The notes under the pieces are model-generated. The model worked only from the letters and a program-made list of their open reading frames with translations. It did not search any database and was not told the DNA's origin. Of a DNA stretch of 64,000 bases, positions 21,812 through 33,233 are shown piece by piece; the stretch's first letter is position 1, and each line of letters opens with the position of its first letter. The position numbers and the translations under genes were made by a program. This DNA is from Xanthomonas vasicola. GTDB taxonomy: Bacteria > Pseudomonadota > Gammaproteobacteria > Xanthomonadales > Xanthomonadaceae. Location of the stretch: the NCBI RefSeq assembly GCF_000772705.2, contig NZ_JSBW02000086.1, forward strand, positions 110,959 through 174,958, given 5' to 3'.

Positions 21812-24043
21812 TCAGAACTCCTGCCAGCTGGTCTCGGCGTTCGTCGATGCAGCAAATGCGCGTGGCCTGGCGGCTGCAGTGCCGCCAACGGTGCTTAGCT
21901 TGGCGCCCACAGCCTGCGCCACCTTGGCGACAGGTGCGGTGCGGGCGTTTCTGGTGGTGCCATGCTCGGTCTTGAACACTGCCACTGCCTCGGTTAAACC
22001 AACCGCCTGTTCTTCCAGCGAACGTGCGGCGGCGGTGGCTTCTTCCACCAGCGCGGCGTTCTGCTGGGTGGTTTCGTCCATCTGGGTGACGGTCTGGTTG
22101 ACCTGTTCGATACCGGCCGACTGTTCCTGCGATGCGGCTGAGATCTCGCCCATGATGTCGGTGACGCGCTGCACGCTGGCGACGATCTCGCCCATCGTGG
22201 TGCCGGCGCTATGCACCAGCACCGAGCCGTCGGTGACGCGCTGCACCGAGTCGTCGATGAGGTCCTTGATCTCCTTGGCAGCGCCCGAGGAGCGCTGTGC
22301 CAGAGTGCGCACTTCCGAGGCCACCACCGCAAAGCCACGGCCTTGTTCGCCGGCACGTGCCGCTTCCACCGCCGCGTTCAAGGCCAGGATGTTGGTCTGG
22401 AAGGCGATGCCATCGATGACGCTGATGATGTCGGCGATCTTCTTGGACGATGCCTCGATTCCGCTCATCGTCTGAACCACCTTGCCTACGATCTCGCCAC
22501 CTTGCGAGGCCACCTTGGCCGCGCCGATGGCGAGCTGGTTGGCCTGGCGTGCACTTTCGGCATTTTGCTTGACGGTGGAGGTGAGTTCTTCCATCGATGC
22601 AGCGGTTTCTTCCAGGCTGGCAGCCTGCTGTTCGGTGCGCTGCGACAGGTCGTTATTGCCGGCAGCGATTTCGCTGGCAGCGCCCTTGATCGAGACGGCC
22701 GACTGCTTGATGCCAGTGACGATCTCGGCCAGCTGCGTGGCAGTGGCATTGGCATTGTCACGCATCTGCGCAAACACGCCGTGGAATTCGCCGCTCATAC
22801 GTGCGGTGAGATCGCCCGCAGCGATCGACTGCAACAGGTCCGAGAGCGACTGCAGGTTGCCATCGGCAGTGGCCATCAAGGCGTTGAGGCTTTCCACCAT
22901 CACACGGAAATCGTGCTGGAAGTTGTCGGCATCGCCGCGGGCGCTGAAGTCGCCATTGGCGGCGCACTGCGAAAGATGCTTGATTTCGCGATTGACCGAC
23001 GACAGGTTGTCCTTGACCTTGGCCATGGTGTCACTGAGCACGGCCTTGTCGCCGGGCAGGGCTTCCATATCTTCGCGCAGGTCACCGATCGCGTACTGGC
23101 CCATGATCTGGGACAAGCGCAGCATCACTGCCACGTGCGAAGCGGCCAGGTCATTGTTGCCGCGCACGATGGTGGCGAAGTCGCCAGGAAACGCTGTCTC
23201 GTCCAGGCGGAAGTTCAGCTCGCCCTGATCGTGCCGGCGCTTCATTTCCTGCTGGCCATGCAACACCTTCTGCAACTGCTGCTGCATCTTGCTCATGCTG
23301 GCGAGCAGACGGCCGGTTTCGTCGGTGCCGCTGCTGTCCACGCTGATGGACAGGTTGCCGGCGGCAATGGAATCGGCTACGTGCGAGGCGGTGCCCAGGC
23401 GATTGATCAGGCGACGACGGATCAACCAACCGCTCACCAGCGCCACCAGCACAGCGATGCCGCTGCCGATGATCATCGACCAACGGCTGCGGGCCTTTGC
23501 GGCCTGCAATGTCGCGCTGCGCTTGACCAGCAGGTCGTTTTCCTGAGCTTCGAAGTCGACCAGCAGCTGACGGATCTGGCCCATCGCCGCACGTTCATGG
23601 CCAGCCTTGAACTGGGTGAGCAATGCAGACAGTTCGGTGTCGCTGCTTTTGCCACGCAGCGCGATCAACTTGTCTTGAAAGCGCATGAATTGCTCATACG
23701 CCGCATGCAGGCGCTGCAGACGTTCCTGCTGCACCGGGTTGTCGGCGGTCAGCGTCTTGGCACGGGTGAAGTCTTCTTCGAACTGCGTCTTGCCCTTGTT
23801 GAACGGCGTGAGATGCGTTTCCTGCCCCGACAGCAAGAAGCCGCGTGCGCCGGTCTCGACATTGACCGTGGCGATGGACATGGCGCGGCCGGTGGCGATG
23901 ACCTGATAGGTGTGGTCGTTCATGCCGACCGCGTCCGACAGCTCGGACTGCCCGCGTATACCCACTGTTGCAACGATCAAGAGCACAAGAACAACGGTGC
24001 CGAAGCCCAGTGCCAGTTGTGTCGAAAGACTTAGCTGTTTCAT
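21812..24043 (-). CDS. Methyl-accepting chemotaxis protein with CHASE3-type sensor, SWQEF tail
   Basis: A 743-residue receptor. TM1 is at about 9-29; the periplasmic domain contains the CHASE3-like segment [24 protein letters not shown] and is followed by TM2 at about 185-205, HAMP, HAMP-like repeats and a signalling domain with tip at 542-579. It ends ETSWQEF. Its sensor is related to that of the MCP at 40766. Its signalling domain is nearly identical at DNA level to that of the MCP at 24498 (for example the segment [20 protein letters not shown]), which suggests gene conversion between neighbours. Confidence 0.93.
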   Translation of the reverse strand: MKQLSLSTQLALGFGTVVLVLLIVATVGIRGQSELSDAVGMNDHTYQVIATGRAMSIATVNVETGARGFLLSGQETHLTPFNKGKTQFEEDFTRAKTLTADNPVQQERLQRLHAAYEQFMRFQDKLIALRGKSSDTELSALLTQFKAGHERAAMGQIRQLLVDFEAQENDLLVKRSATLQAAKARSRWSMIIGSGIAVLVALVSGWLIRRRLINRLGTASHVADSIAAGNLSISVDSSGTDETGRLLASMSKMQQQLQKVLHGQQEMKRRHDQGELNFRLDETAFPGDFATIVRGNNDLAASHVAVMLRLSQIMGQYAIGDLREDMEALPGDKAVLSDTMAKVKDNLSSVNREIKHLSQCAANGDFSARGDADNFQHDFRVMVESLNALMATADGNLQSLSDLLQSIAAGDLTARMSGEFHGVFAQMRDNANATATQLAEIVTGIKQSAVSIKGAASEIAAGNNDLSQRTEQQAASLEETAASMEELTSTVKQNAESARQANQLAIGAAKVASQGGEIVGKVVQTMSGIEASSKKIADIISVIDGIAFQTNILALNAAVEAARAGEQGRGFAVVASEVRTLAQRSSGAAKEIKDLIDDSVQRVTDGSVLVHSAGTTMGEIVASVQRVTDIMGEISAASQEQSAGIEQVNQTVTQMDETTQQNAALVEEATAAARSLEEQAVGLTEAVAVFKTEHGTTRNARTAPVAKVAQAVGAKLSTVGGTAAARPRAFAASTNAETSWQEF

Positions 24044-24174
24044 CGAATGTGCCTTGAGCTGGTAATAGCGTGACTAGTGGGAGCTGCCTTGCGGCGCGCC
24101 GGAATCGACCGTGCGGTGGGCACGGTGCAGTGAGGCGTTCTCGCGCGCGCGTGCATGCCCCATCGCTGACTTAA

Positions 24175-24200
24175 GTAGCGGCGATGCCGCGCGCTACTGA
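24175..24200 (-). promoter_or_regulatory. Probable FliA promoter of the MCP at 21812-24043
   Basis: On the minus strand TCAGT-N13-GCCGCTAC, about 130 bases upstream of the ATG; weaker than the others because of the C in the -10 box. The rest of 24044-24437 shows no gene. Confidence 0.5.
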
Positions 24201-24437
24201 AGAGATTCTTCACAAGTCGATCATGCAATTGCGAGAGCGTTTATGTTTGAGAAACCGCCCCCCGGTGCTGCCGATACCTGGCGGCCGCTGACACGTCGCT
24301 AAGGGCGGGCTTGGAGTCAACGCAGGCGCTGCTGATGGATCAATGACGGATGGAAACCCGTTCGCGATACCTGGGCCGTGTTGCTGCAGCCAGCTGCGTG
24401 ATGCGTGGCGATGCCTCTGCGCTAGCGGCGTTCGCCC

Positions 24438-24473
24438 ATAAAAAAACACCGCGCTCGCTAGCGAGTGCGGTGT
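24438..24473 (-). terminator. Intrinsic terminator of the MCP at 24498
   Basis: A 14-bp stem with one mismatch (24446-24459 with 24460-24473) is followed on the minus strand by a seven-T run; 25 bases past the stop. Confidence 0.88.
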
Positions 24474-24497
24474 CTAGGTACAGTCCCTGGGCTGGTA

Positions 24498-26756
24498 CTA
24501 GAACTCGGCCCAATTGGATTCGCTGGATGCCACCGACGCGACGGTGGGGCGTGCCGTCGGGCGTGCAACGTGTGGCTTGGCTGCGGGCTTGCTGGCCGTC
24601 ACCGGGCGCTTGGCGGCGATATGGCGCACCACCGGCGCGGTGCGGGTCGCCGTTTGCCCTTCGTTCGTCAGGCGGAACAGTGCCACCGCTTCGGTCAGTT
24701 GCTGGGCCTGCTCTTCCATTGCGCGTGCAGCGGCGGTGGCTTCTTCCACCAGCGCGGCGTTCTGCTGCGTGGTTTCGTCCATCTGGGTCACGGTTTGATT
24801 GACCTGTTCGATGCCGGCCGACTGTTCCTGCGAAGCGGCAGAGATCTCGCCCATGATGTCGGTGACGCGCTGCACGCTGGCGACGATCTCGCCCATCGTG
24901 GTGCCGGCGCTATGCACCAGCACCGAGCCGTCGGTGACGCGCTGCACCGAGTCGTCGATGAGGTCCTTGATCTCCTTGGCAGCGCCCGAAGAGCGCTGCG
25001 CCAGGGTGCGCACTTCCGAGGCCACCACGGCAAAGCCACGGCCTTGTTCGCCGGCACGTGCGGCTTCCACCGCCGCGTTCAATGCCAGAATATTGGTCTG
25101 GAACGCGATGCCGTCGATGACAGAGATGATGTCGGCGATCTTCTTGGACGAGGCTTCGATCCCGCTCATGGTGCCGACCACCTTGCTGACGATCTCGCCA
25201 CCTTGCGAGGCCACCTTGGCCGCACCGATGGCAAGCTGGTTGGCCTGACGTGCGCTTTCGGCATTCTGCTTGACGGTGGAGGTGAGCTCTTCCATCGATG
25301 CAGCGGTTTCTTCCAGGCTGGCAGCCTGCTGTTCGGTGCGTTGCGACAGATCCTGATTGCCGGCGGCAATTTCGCTGGCTGCACCTCTGATTGAAATCGC
25401 CGAAGTCTTGATACCGCTGACGATCTCGGCCAGCTGCGTGGCGGTGGCATTGGCATCGTCGCGCATCCGCGCAAACACGCCGTGGAACTCGCCGCTCATG
25501 CGCGCGGTGAGATCGCCCGCAGCGATCGACTGCAGCAGGCCCGACAGCGATTGCAGGTTGCCGTCGGCGGTGGCCATCAAGGTGTTGAGGCTTTCCACCA
25601 TTACGCGGAAGTCGTACTGGAAGCGCTCGGCATCGCCGCGCGCTGTGAAGTCGCCATTGGCCGCCGATTGCGCAAGATGCTTGATCTCGGTATTCATCGC
25701 CAACAGGTTGGATTTGACCTGCGCCATGGTGTCGGTGAGTACGGCTTTTTCGCCGGGTAGATTGTCCATATCTTCGGACAGGTCGCCGATTGCGTAACGG
25801 CCCATGATTTGCGCCAGCTTCATCTTCACTGCGATATGCGAACCGACCAGGTTATTGGTGTCCTTGGCCATGCGGCCGTATTCTCCGGGGAATGCCTCTG
25901 CATCGATGCGGAAGCTGATCTGGCCTTCGTCGTGGCGCCTTGCCATGTCGGTCTGTGCAGCCAGCAGATTGCGCAACTGCAACTGCATCTTTTTCATCGC
26001 CTTGAGCAGGCGACCGGTCTCATCGTTGAACTGGGTGTCGACATCGTTATCCAGCTTACCCCCTGCGATGGATTCGGCAGCGCGGGTAGCGCGGCTCAAC
26101 GGCTGGGTGAGGCTGCGGGTAATGAGTACGCCAAGCGTACCGCTCAGCAAAACAACCAGCAGCGAACCACCGATCAGCAGCTTGCGCGAGTCATCCATCG
26201 ACTGCAGCGCCTCGGCGGACGCTTCGGCAGCCAGTCTGTTCTGCAGCACGATGTTCTCTGCAATCTTGTCCTGCCATTGCTGCATCGCAGGTGCGGCTTT
26301 GGTGAGGAGCACGGACAGGGCATCATCGCTGTGGCCGCTCATGCCAAGATCGATAACCTTGTCATTCAAGCCCTTGACAACCGCTCGGCGACGATCGATT
26401 TCGGCACGGATTTTCGTGCCTTCGTTCGATGCCGGTGTCGCGTACAGGGCATCGCGTGCCTTGAGATAATCAGCGCGGGCATTCTTGATGTTTTCGATAA
26501 ACTTCAGATTGTCTTCGTTCGAGGTCGGCAACACGACATTGCGAATCTGCGTGGCGATGACGTAGTTGGCATCCATCATGTCGTTGGATAAGCGGATCTT
26601 CACCATGTTTTGCTGAACCAGATGCTCGACCAACGCACGCGCCGAAGTCAGGCCGCGATAACCGATCAACGCGGTCAGCCCAGACAGCACGATCAGAACA
26701 GCGAATGCTGCGGCCAGTCGTGGGCCGACGTTGTAACGTTGCAGAAGTGCGGTCAT
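24498..26756 (-). CDS. Methyl-accepting chemotaxis protein, 4HB sensor, NWAEF tail
   Basis: A 752-residue receptor with TM1 about 14-34, a 4HB sensor (QIRNVVLPT motif), TM2 about 193-213, HAMP, HAMP-like repeats and tip at 546-583. The tether contains [16 protein letters not shown]..., nearly the same as that of the MCP at 27267 although the two sensor domains differ, and ends NWAEF instead of the more common xWQEF. The sensor is closest to that of the MCP at 12705 ([21 protein letters not shown]). Confidence 0.93.
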   Translation of the reverse strand: MTALLQRYNVGPRLAAAFAVLIVLSGLTALIGYRGLTSARALVEHLVQQNMVKIRLSNDMMDANYVIATQIRNVVLPTSNEDNLKFIENIKNARADYLKARDALYATPASNEGTKIRAEIDRRRAVVKGLNDKVIDLGMSGHSDDALSVLLTKAAPAMQQWQDKIAENIVLQNRLAAEASAEALQSMDDSRKLLIGGSLLVVLLSGTLGVLITRSLTQPLSRATRAAESIAGGKLDNDVDTQFNDETGRLLKAMKKMQLQLRNLLAAQTDMARRHDEGQISFRIDAEAFPGEYGRMAKDTNNLVGSHIAVKMKLAQIMGRYAIGDLSEDMDNLPGEKAVLTDTMAQVKSNLLAMNTEIKHLAQSAANGDFTARGDAERFQYDFRVMVESLNTLMATADGNLQSLSGLLQSIAAGDLTARMSGEFHGVFARMRDDANATATQLAEIVSGIKTSAISIRGAASEIAAGNQDLSQRTEQQAASLEETAASMEELTSTVKQNAESARQANQLAIGAAKVASQGGEIVSKVVGTMSGIEASSKKIADIISVIDGIAFQTNILALNAAVEAARAGEQGRGFAVVASEVRTLAQRSSGAAKEIKDLIDDSVQRVTDGSVLVHSAGTTMGEIVASVQRVTDIMGEISAASQEQSAGIEQVNQTVTQMDETTQQNAALVEEATAAARAMEEQAQQLTEAVALFRLTNEGQTATRTAPVVRHIAAKRPVTASKPAAKPHVARPTARPTVASVASSESNWAEF

Positions 26757-26838
26757 GGCCGGTTCCTTTGAGGCATTGCGCAGTGAGAGGAGAGAAGCGG
26801 TGACGGCTGTCGATTTCCGACTGACGTCGCTATGTGCT

Positions 26839-26865
26839 GTAACGGCGGCTACATATATTTACTGA
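26839..26865 (-). promoter_or_regulatory. FliA promoter of the MCP at 24498-26756
   Basis: On the minus strand TCAG-N15-GCCGTTAC, 82 bases upstream of the ATG. Confidence 0.65.
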
Positions 26866-26866
26866 A

Positions 26867-27011
26867 TACCTGGATAACGAAAAAAATATAACTCAAGTTA
26901 GGCTTGTGAAATAAAGCGCTGCGTTATTGAATCGAGTCAATTTGGTTGATCTATGGATAATGCGAGCTCTACTATTACTAGTTTTATTCAAAGATAGACT
27001 GTATCCAGGTA
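26867..27011. repeat. AT-rich segment bounded by 10-bp inverted repeats
   Basis: Ten-base perfect inverted repeats, TACCTGGATA (26867-26876) and TATCCAGGTA (27002-27011), bound about 145 bases of strikingly AT-rich sequence in an otherwise GC-rich array. It begins directly upstream of the FliA box at 26839-26865. It may be a small insertion or an upstream activating region. No gene is seen in 26757-27266. Confidence 0.4.
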
Positions 27012-27054
27012 ATCCAGTTTTTATGTACTGGTGGGTTTATTTGAACTGGGCACG

Positions 27055-27087
27055 CAATAAAAAAGCCGCGCTCCGAAGAGCGCGGCT
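27055..27087 (-). terminator. Intrinsic terminator of the MCP at 27267
   Basis: A perfect 10-bp stem (27064-27073 with 27078-27087) with a CGAA/TTCG tetraloop and a T run on the minus strand, 180 bases past the MCP stop. Confidence 0.85.
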
Positions 27088-27266
27088 CGCATTACAGCGG
27101 CTATTTCAGGGCCGTGCAGGGTGTTCGAAGCGACGACAAACACAGTACGAACAGTCGTCAGCTGGGCGGACGGCGCGGGGAAACCGCGGTGTCAGCGAGG
27201 TGCATGCCACTTCTGGCAGCGGCAGCGCCCACCCGGCGGTGAGCGCTGCCACGTTCGTCGCCGCTT

Positions 27267-29525
27267 TTAGAACTCAGCCCAATCGGACTCGTTGGACGGT
27301 GCCGATGCCACTGCGGCACGGCCCACCGGGCGCGCAACCTGCGGCTTGGCGGCAGGCTTGCTGAGCGCCACCGGGCGCTTGGCGGCGATGTGGCGCACCA
27401 CCGGCGTAGCACGCGTCACCGCTTCCAGCTCGGCCGACAGACGGAACAGCGCCACCGCTTCGGTGAGTTGCTGCGCCTGCTCTTCCATCGAGCGTGCGGC
27501 GGCAGTGGCTTCTTCCACCAGCGCCGCGTTCTGCTGGGTGGCTTCGTCCATGTGGGTGACGGTCTGGTTGACCTGCTCGATGCCGGCCGACTGTTCCTGC
27601 GAGGCGGCAGAAATTTCGCTCATGATGTCGGTGACGCGCTGTACCGACGAGACGATCTCCGCCATGGTGCTACCGGCCTGATTCACCAACGCCGAGCCTT
27701 CGGCTACCTTGCTCACCGAGTCGTCGATCAGGCCCTTGATCTCTTTCGCCGCACCGGCCGAACGCTGCGCCAGCGTGCGCACTTCCGAAGCAACCACGGC
27801 AAAGCCGCGGCCCTGTTCGCCGGCACGCGCCGCTTCCACTGCGGCATTCAACGCGAGGATGTTGGTCTGGAAGGCGATGCCGTCGATGACGCTGATGATC
27901 TCGGCAATCTTCTTGGACGAGGTTTCGATGCCGGACATGGTGGTGACCACCTGGCCGACGACACTGCCGCCATGCGAGGCCACACCCGCTGCGCCGATGG
28001 CCAATTGATTGGCCTGGCGAGCGTGTTCGGCATTCTGCTTGACGGTGGAGGTGAGCTCTTCCATCGAGGCAGCGGTTTCTTCCAAATTCGCCGCCTGCTG
28101 TTCTGTGCGTTGCGACAGGTCGTTGTTGCCGGCCGCAATTTCGCCCGCAGCCGTATTGATCGCCAAGGTGGAATGCTTGATGCGTCCCACGATGTCGGTC
28201 AGGCGCTGGGTGGTGGCATTGGCGTCGTCGCGCAGACGTGCGAACACGCCGTGGAATTGGCCGTCCATGCGTGCGGTGAGGTCGCCTTCGGCCACGGCGC
28301 CGAGCAACTGCGACAGCTTGCCCAGGTTACGGTCGCTGACTTCCATCATCGAATTCAGATCCGACACCATCACCGCGAAGTCGTACTTGAAGCGCGTTGC
28401 ATCGCCGCGTGCGCTGAAATCGCCAGCGGCGGCAGCTTGTGCCAGCTGCTTGATCTCGGTGTTGATCGACAACAGGCTGGCCTTGGCCGCGTCCATCGCC
28501 TCGTGCAGGATCGCGCGGCTGGCCGGAAGGCGGCGTGCGTCCTGTGTCAGGTCGCCCTGTGCGTACTGATTGAGGATGCGCACCGAATCGGTGATGGCAT
28601 CCAGATGCTCGAAGATCATCGTGTTGATGCCGCCAGCCAGCGTGCCGTACACGCCGGGGAAATCCTCCGGCATGCGGTGGGTGATGTCTTCGGCAGCATG
28701 CAGATGCGACATGCGCGCGGTTTCATCGGTAAAGCGGCGCAGCATCTGGGTCATGCCACCGGTGGCGTCCAGCATCTGGCCGATCTCATCCTTGCTGGTC
28801 TTGCCGACCTGCACACTCAGATCGCCGCGCGACACCGCCTGGATGGCGCCCAGTGCTTTGGACAGCGGGGTGGTGATGCTGCGCGCAATCAACCAACCAA
28901 ACGTCATCGACAGGGCGGCCATCAGCAAGGTGCCGATCAGCAGCACGGCGCTGGTGAGCTTGAACGAGGCAGCGCTGGCAGCCACCATGTCGTTAAGCGC
29001 TTTGGACTGCTGTGCATACAGCTTGTCGATCGAGGCGAACAGTTCCTTGCGGATCTCGCCCGACTGCTTGCGTGAGAACTCCATCGCGGCGGCGCGGTCG
29101 GGGTCTGCATAGAGTTTGCGCAGCTGCTGGTTGGCCGCGAAATAGCGGGCGCTGGCATCGGTCAGCTTGGCGTACTCGGCCTTCAACGGCGAGGCCGGGC
29201 CGATCTTGGCATCCAGCTGCTTTTGGGTCTCGGCGTACTTGGACTGGATTTCGTCCATGCGCTTGAAGAAATACGCGTAGCGTTCCGGGTCCTCAAGATT
29301 GACGAACTGGCCCACTTCGTACACACGGAATTCGCCGGCGAAGCCACGCAGTTCGGACAGGCGGCTCAATACCGGCACCACGTCCTGATTGATCAGGGTG
29401 GTTTCGCTCTGCATCTGCTTCATGCTCGAAAAACCCAGGCCGCCCAGTAATGCGGTGAGCACGGCACTCAGGCAGAACGCAAACATCAGTTTGCGGCGGA
29501 TCGGCCAGTCGTTGAACTTGTTCAT
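27267..29525 (-). CDS. Methyl-accepting chemotaxis protein, helical-bundle sensor, DWAEF tail
   Basis: A 752-residue receptor. The sensor differs from the other 4HB receptors ([36 protein letters not shown]), TM1 is at about 12-32, TM2 at about 190-212. It shares with the MCP at 18910 the block [27 protein letters not shown] and the [12 protein letters not shown] repeat after HAMP. The tip is at 546-583 and the tail is DWAEF. The start [13 protein letters not shown] is preceded by a good ribosome-binding site (AGGAAG); the longer frame would read through the FliA promoter. Confidence 0.93.
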   Translation of the reverse strand: MNKFNDWPIRRKLMFAFCLSAVLTALLGGLGFSSMKQMQSETTLINQDVVPVLSRLSELRGFAGEFRVYEVGQFVNLEDPERYAYFFKRMDEIQSKYAETQKQLDAKIGPASPLKAEYAKLTDASARYFAANQQLRKLYADPDRAAAMEFSRKQSGEIRKELFASIDKLYAQQSKALNDMVAASAASFKLTSAVLLIGTLLMAALSMTFGWLIARSITTPLSKALGAIQAVSRGDLSVQVGKTSKDEIGQMLDATGGMTQMLRRFTDETARMSHLHAAEDITHRMPEDFPGVYGTLAGGINTMIFEHLDAITDSVRILNQYAQGDLTQDARRLPASRAILHEAMDAAKASLLSINTEIKQLAQAAAAGDFSARGDATRFKYDFAVMVSDLNSMMEVSDRNLGKLSQLLGAVAEGDLTARMDGQFHGVFARLRDDANATTQRLTDIVGRIKHSTLAINTAAGEIAAGNNDLSQRTEQQAANLEETAASMEELTSTVKQNAEHARQANQLAIGAAGVASHGGSVVGQVVTTMSGIETSSKKIAEIISVIDGIAFQTNILALNAAVEAARAGEQGRGFAVVASEVRTLAQRSAGAAKEIKGLIDDSVSKVAEGSALVNQAGSTMAEIVSSVQRVTDIMSEISAASQEQSAGIEQVNQTVTHMDEATQQNAALVEEATAAARSMEEQAQQLTEAVALFRLSAELEAVTRATPVVRHIAAKRPVALSKPAAKPQVARPVGRAAVASAPSNESDWAEF

Positions 29526-29566
29526 CACTTCCTCCGAAGCATTTGCTAGACACGTTGTCCAGCGAG

Positions 29567-29593
29567 CTAACGGCTGATAGGTCGGATTCTTTA
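29567..29593 (-). promoter_or_regulatory. FliA promoter of the MCP at 27267-29525
   Basis: On the minus strand TAAAG-N14-GCCGTTAG, 42 bases upstream of the ATG. Confidence 0.72.
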
Positions 29594-29734
29594 GTTGTGA
29601 AGTATTGGTATCAAAGGAAACCGCCCAGCCAAGGGCGCCCAAACCGCTGTTTCAGCGGCAATAGCGGCCATGAGGATGCGCCGCTGCACGCACAGCTGCG
29701 CGCTGTGAAGGCGGCAGTTGTGCGCAGACATGGT

Positions 29735-32107
29735 TCAGAAGTCCTGCCACTGGCTGTCGTTGCCGGCAGTGGCCGCCGGTGTGCTCACTGCTGGTCTGCG
29801 TGCGGCCGGCGCTCGTGTGCTGGTTTTGCTTGCCCTGCCAACCGCAGCGATGACGGGTTTTTTGACGGCAGGAATTGCACCCAGCGAACGCGGCGCATCG
29901 GCCAGCGTAAAGCGCGACACTGCCTGCGCCAGCTGGCTGGCCTGGTCTTCCATGGTGCGCGCCGCGGCGGTGGCTTCTTCCACCAATGCGGCGTTCTGCT
30001 GGGTAGCTTCATCCATCTGGGTGATGGTGAGGTTGACCTGCTCGATGCCGGAGGACTGTTCCTGCGATGCGGCCGCGATCTCGCCCATGATGTCGGTGAC
30101 ACGCTGCACGCTGGCCACGATATCGGCCATGGTGGTGCCGGCCTGATGCACCAACTGCGAGCCTTCGGTGACCTTGCTCACCGAATCGTCAATCAGATGT
30201 TTGATCTCTTTTGCGGCACCGGCCGAACGCTGCGCCAGCGTGCGCACTTCCGAGGCGACGACGGCGAAACCACGGCCTTGTTCGCCGGCGCGCGCCGCTT
30301 CCACGGCCGCATTCAGGGCCAGGATATTGGTCTGGAACGCGATGCCGTCGATGACGCTGATGATCTCGGCGATCTTCTTCGAGGAGACTTCGATGCCAGA
30401 CATGGTGGTGACCACTTGCGCCACCACTGCGCCGCCCTGCGATGCCACGCCGGCCGCACCGATTGCCAACTGATTGGCCTGGCGGGCGCTCTCGGCATTC
30501 TGTTTGACGGTGGAAGTGAGTTCTTCCATCGACGCGGCGGTTTCTTCCAGATTGGCCGCCTGTTGCTCGGTGCGCTGCGACAGGTCGTTGTTACCGGCGG
30601 CGATTTCGCTGGAGGCAGTGTGGATGCTGCCGGCGGCCTGCTGGATGCGCCCGATCACCTGCGCCAGTTGCTCGGCGGTGGTATTGGCGTCGTCGCGCAT
30701 CGTGGCGAAGACACCATGGAAATCGCCCTGCATCCGCGCACTCAAGTCGCCATCGGCCAGTGCGCTGAGCAGGCGCGAGACCTCGGCGATGCTGACCGCG
30801 TTGGCATCGAGCAGGGCATTGAGCTGCTGCGCCAGTTGCAGGAAAAAGCCTTGTTTCCCAGCGCTATCGATGCGCTGGGAAAGATCGCCGGCAGCGGCGC
30901 TGCGCACCACGTCGGCCACGTCGATTTCGACACGTGCCTCGGCGGTGCGGTCGCGCCATTCGCAAACAAACCCCAGATGCGCACCGGCATCGTCGCGAAT
31001 GGCCGAGACGTTTTGGGTGATGCAGGTTGCGCGGTAGTGCACCTCGCGTTGGGCAGCGCCCTGGCGATCCAGGCGTTGATAGATCTCGGCGTCCTGTGCA
31101 TTGCCGACTTCCAGCAGCGAGACCGGTTGGCCGACCAGATTGGCCGTGCGATTGAACGCAGGCGCGCAGGCATGGATATCGTCTGCATAGGTGTGCAGCA
31201 AATTCTGCAGCGCGCTATTGGTGTAGATGATGGTGAGGTCGGGGTCGGCGATGTACATGCCGGTGGAGGCGTTATCCAATGCGGTGCGGATGCGCAGGTT
31301 TTCGGCCGCGATGCTGCGTTCCCGTTCCAGACGCTCGCGCAGGTCGCGCTGCATGCGCGCCAAGGCGGCCATCAGGCTGCGGCTGTGCTTTGCGGCGACC
31401 GGAATCGGTTGGTCCAGGCGGCCTTCGGCGATGTGCTGCGCCGCTGTCATGGCCAACTGCGGTTCGCCGCCGAGCAGGCCGAACACCGAGCGCAGAATCC
31501 AGCCGGCGGCCAGTGCCAGGCACACGAATGCCAGCACCATGGCACCACCTTGCTGCCACATCACGCGGTGGCTGTATTGCTCTGCCTGGTGGCGGCTGGC
31601 TTCATTCACGGCCAGGATGCGCTCGCTGATGGCGCCCATGCGGGTCTGAAGCTGGCCGAACTTCTCGTTGAAATCCGCGTAAGCCGCTGTGCTGTCGGCA
31701 TGCGTTTCGGCAGCTTTCACCACTTGGTCGGCGGACGCGATATAGGCCTGAAGTGCCGGCGTCACCGCATCCAGATCCTTGCGCAATGCAGGTTCCAGCG
31801 GCAGTTTGCTGTTGGCTGCCAGCGACTCGCGGAATTCGCCCGCATGTTCGCCCAATGCGGTGCGCGCGGCCGCAACGGCTTTATCGTCCTGCGTAGAAGC
31901 AGCAAGCAACGCGGCGGTGACATCGCCGCGTAGCGCGTCGTGCATCATGTCCGCCTGCATGTGGTTGCGCAGCGCGTCGGATGAGATGACCTGTGCGGCG
32001 ATCGCATCGAGCAGACCGCGTTGGCCGTTATAGCCAACGCCGCCCAAGGCGAGCAGCGCCAATGCGGCCACCAGCACCAGGACGCCCAACATGTGCATGA
32101 TTTTCAT
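29735..32107 (-). CDS. Methyl-accepting chemotaxis protein with 4HB-like sensor and PAS, QWQDF tail
   Basis: A 790-residue receptor: TM1 about 5-25, periplasmic helical sensor ([24 protein letters not shown]...), TM2 about 185-205, HAMP-like region, PAS module ([20 protein letters not shown]...), second HAMP-like repeat, signalling domain with tip at 585-622 and the pentapeptide QWQDF. It starts 13 bases after the stop of an outer-membrane protein gene, so the two are almost certainly cotranscribed from the FliA box at 33014-33040. Confidence 0.92.
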   Translation of the reverse strand: MKIMHMLGVLVLVAALALLALGGVGYNGQRGLLDAIAAQVISSDALRNHMQADMMHDALRGDVTAALLAASTQDDKAVAAARTALGEHAGEFRESLAANSKLPLEPALRKDLDAVTPALQAYIASADQVVKAAETHADSTAAYADFNEKFGQLQTRMGAISERILAVNEASRHQAEQYSHRVMWQQGGAMVLAFVCLALAAGWILRSVFGLLGGEPQLAMTAAQHIAEGRLDQPIPVAAKHSRSLMAALARMQRDLRERLERERSIAAENLRIRTALDNASTGMYIADPDLTIIYTNSALQNLLHTYADDIHACAPAFNRTANLVGQPVSLLEVGNAQDAEIYQRLDRQGAAQREVHYRATCITQNVSAIRDDAGAHLGFVCEWRDRTAEARVEIDVADVVRSAAAGDLSQRIDSAGKQGFFLQLAQQLNALLDANAVSIAEVSRLLSALADGDLSARMQGDFHGVFATMRDDANTTAEQLAQVIGRIQQAAGSIHTASSEIAAGNNDLSQRTEQQAANLEETAASMEELTSTVKQNAESARQANQLAIGAAGVASQGGAVVAQVVTTMSGIEVSSKKIAEIISVIDGIAFQTNILALNAAVEAARAGEQGRGFAVVASEVRTLAQRSAGAAKEIKHLIDDSVSKVTEGSQLVHQAGTTMADIVASVQRVTDIMGEIAAASQEQSSGIEQVNLTITQMDEATQQNAALVEEATAAARTMEDQASQLAQAVSRFTLADAPRSLGAIPAVKKPVIAAVGRASKTSTRAPAARRPAVSTPAATAGNDSQWQDF

Positions 32108-32120
32108 GGTGCAACCCGTG

Positions 32121-32882
32121 TCAGAAGCGGAAAGACAGACCCACGCCCAGCGCGTGATCCGGTGAGCGGTCGTTGAGCCCGCGGCTGTAGACCGCGTCCA
32201 GTTGTACGTCGTTGCTCAGCAGCCAGGCCGAGCCGACATCAAGCAGTGCCATTGTGCCGCCGTCGTCGCTCTTGGCGATCTGCGGCAGCGCCACTTCCAC
32301 GAACGATCGCACGCGATCATTCCAGGCCTTGCCGAGCACTGCACCGAAAATACCGGCGGCGTAGCGGTTTCCTTGGCCGTCGTCGTCCCAGATCACGCCG
32401 GGCATCATGCCGGCAGAGACGCTGTCGCTGAGCTCCCATTCGGCCACCAGCCGGAACGATGGACGCGCACCATGGCCGCGCAATGCCTGCGCGCCGCTGG
32501 GCAGATCCACGTGCAGCAACCAGGCCAGCGAGGCCTTGCCGTCGTCGGAGCTTGCCAGGTGATGTTTGATGCCAAGCGAGACATCGGACATGCCGCTCAC
32601 CTGCGCATCGCCGGGCAGGTCGATGCGCTGCCAACCATCGGTTTCCAACCGCAATTCCCAGGTCTGGCCCAGGCCATAGCGCAGCAGCGTGGGCGTGGAA
32701 TACGCATCCACTGCATCATCGCGTTCCCACGCAACGCTGGTTTCCACCTGCACGCGGCGATCGCCCACGGTGAGGCTGGATTCGACGAAATCGGGGCGAT
32801 CGGTCGCGATCGGGTCTTCGGCGCGGGCATGACCCACCACACCCAACAGCGCGAAACAGCTGGCGATAACAGATGACTTCAT
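32121..32882 (-). CDS. Outer-membrane beta-barrel protein of the phenol-degradation MetA-like type
   Basis: A 253-residue protein with a signal peptide ([21 protein letters not shown]) and the opening [15 protein letters not shown] typical of the Phenol_MetA_deg (transporter-like) barrel family; alternating beta-strand pattern follows and the chain ends in phenylalanine, as outer-membrane proteins do. The substrate is unknown. A FliA box lies about 130 bases upstream and an MCP gene follows after 13 bases, so an outer-membrane barrel is under flagellar control together with a receptor. It could act as a porin for the ligand of that MCP (inference). Confidence 0.8.
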   Translation of the reverse strand: MKSSVIASCFALLGVVGHARAEDPIATDRPDFVESSLTVGDRRVQVETSVAWERDDAVDAYSTPTLLRYGLGQTWELRLETDGWQRIDLPGDAQVSGMSDVSLGIKHHLASSDDGKASLAWLLHVDLPSGAQALRGHGARPSFRLVAEWELSDSVSAGMMPGVIWDDDGQGNRYAAGIFGAVLGKAWNDRVRSFVEVALPQIAKSDDGGTMALLDVGSAWLLSNDVQLDAVYSRGLNDRSPDHALGVGLSFRF

Positions 32883-33013
32883 GGCATCCCTCGCGTGGCA
32901 ACCTGCGGAACCTAATATCCGGATGCATGGTCTGCCTGCAGTCGCTGCAACAGCTCACATGCATTGCTGGACCGGCTGATGCGGTGGGGCGCCGGCAGTC
33001 GATGTCATCCACA

Positions 33014-33040
33014 CTAACGGCCACGCTGCATGAATCTTGA
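33014..33040 (-). promoter_or_regulatory. FliA promoter of the outer-membrane protein/MCP operon
   Basis: On the minus strand TCAAG-N14-GCCGTTAG. The surrounding gap 32883-33233 has no gene. Confidence 0.7.
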
Positions 33041-33170
33041 TGCGCGACGGACGGGCGGATGGGGCAGTGCAGTGCGCAGCGAGGCAATCATGCACCGTGC
33101 GGGGCTGCAGCGATGGAGTGCGAATAACGCTGCGCATCATGCGGTTGAGGTTGTGTCCGCTTGTTGCGCG

Positions 33171-33207
33171 ATGTCCGGCGCGCATGCAGCGCAGCCACGC
33201 CGGACAT
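33171..33207 (-). terminator. Hairpin after the MCP at 33234
   Basis: A perfect 10-bp stem (33171-33180 with 33198-33207) with a 17-base loop, 27 bases past the MCP stop. No T run. Confidence 0.4.
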
Positions 33208-33233
33208 GATGCAGCGCACTCAGTACAGGGCGG

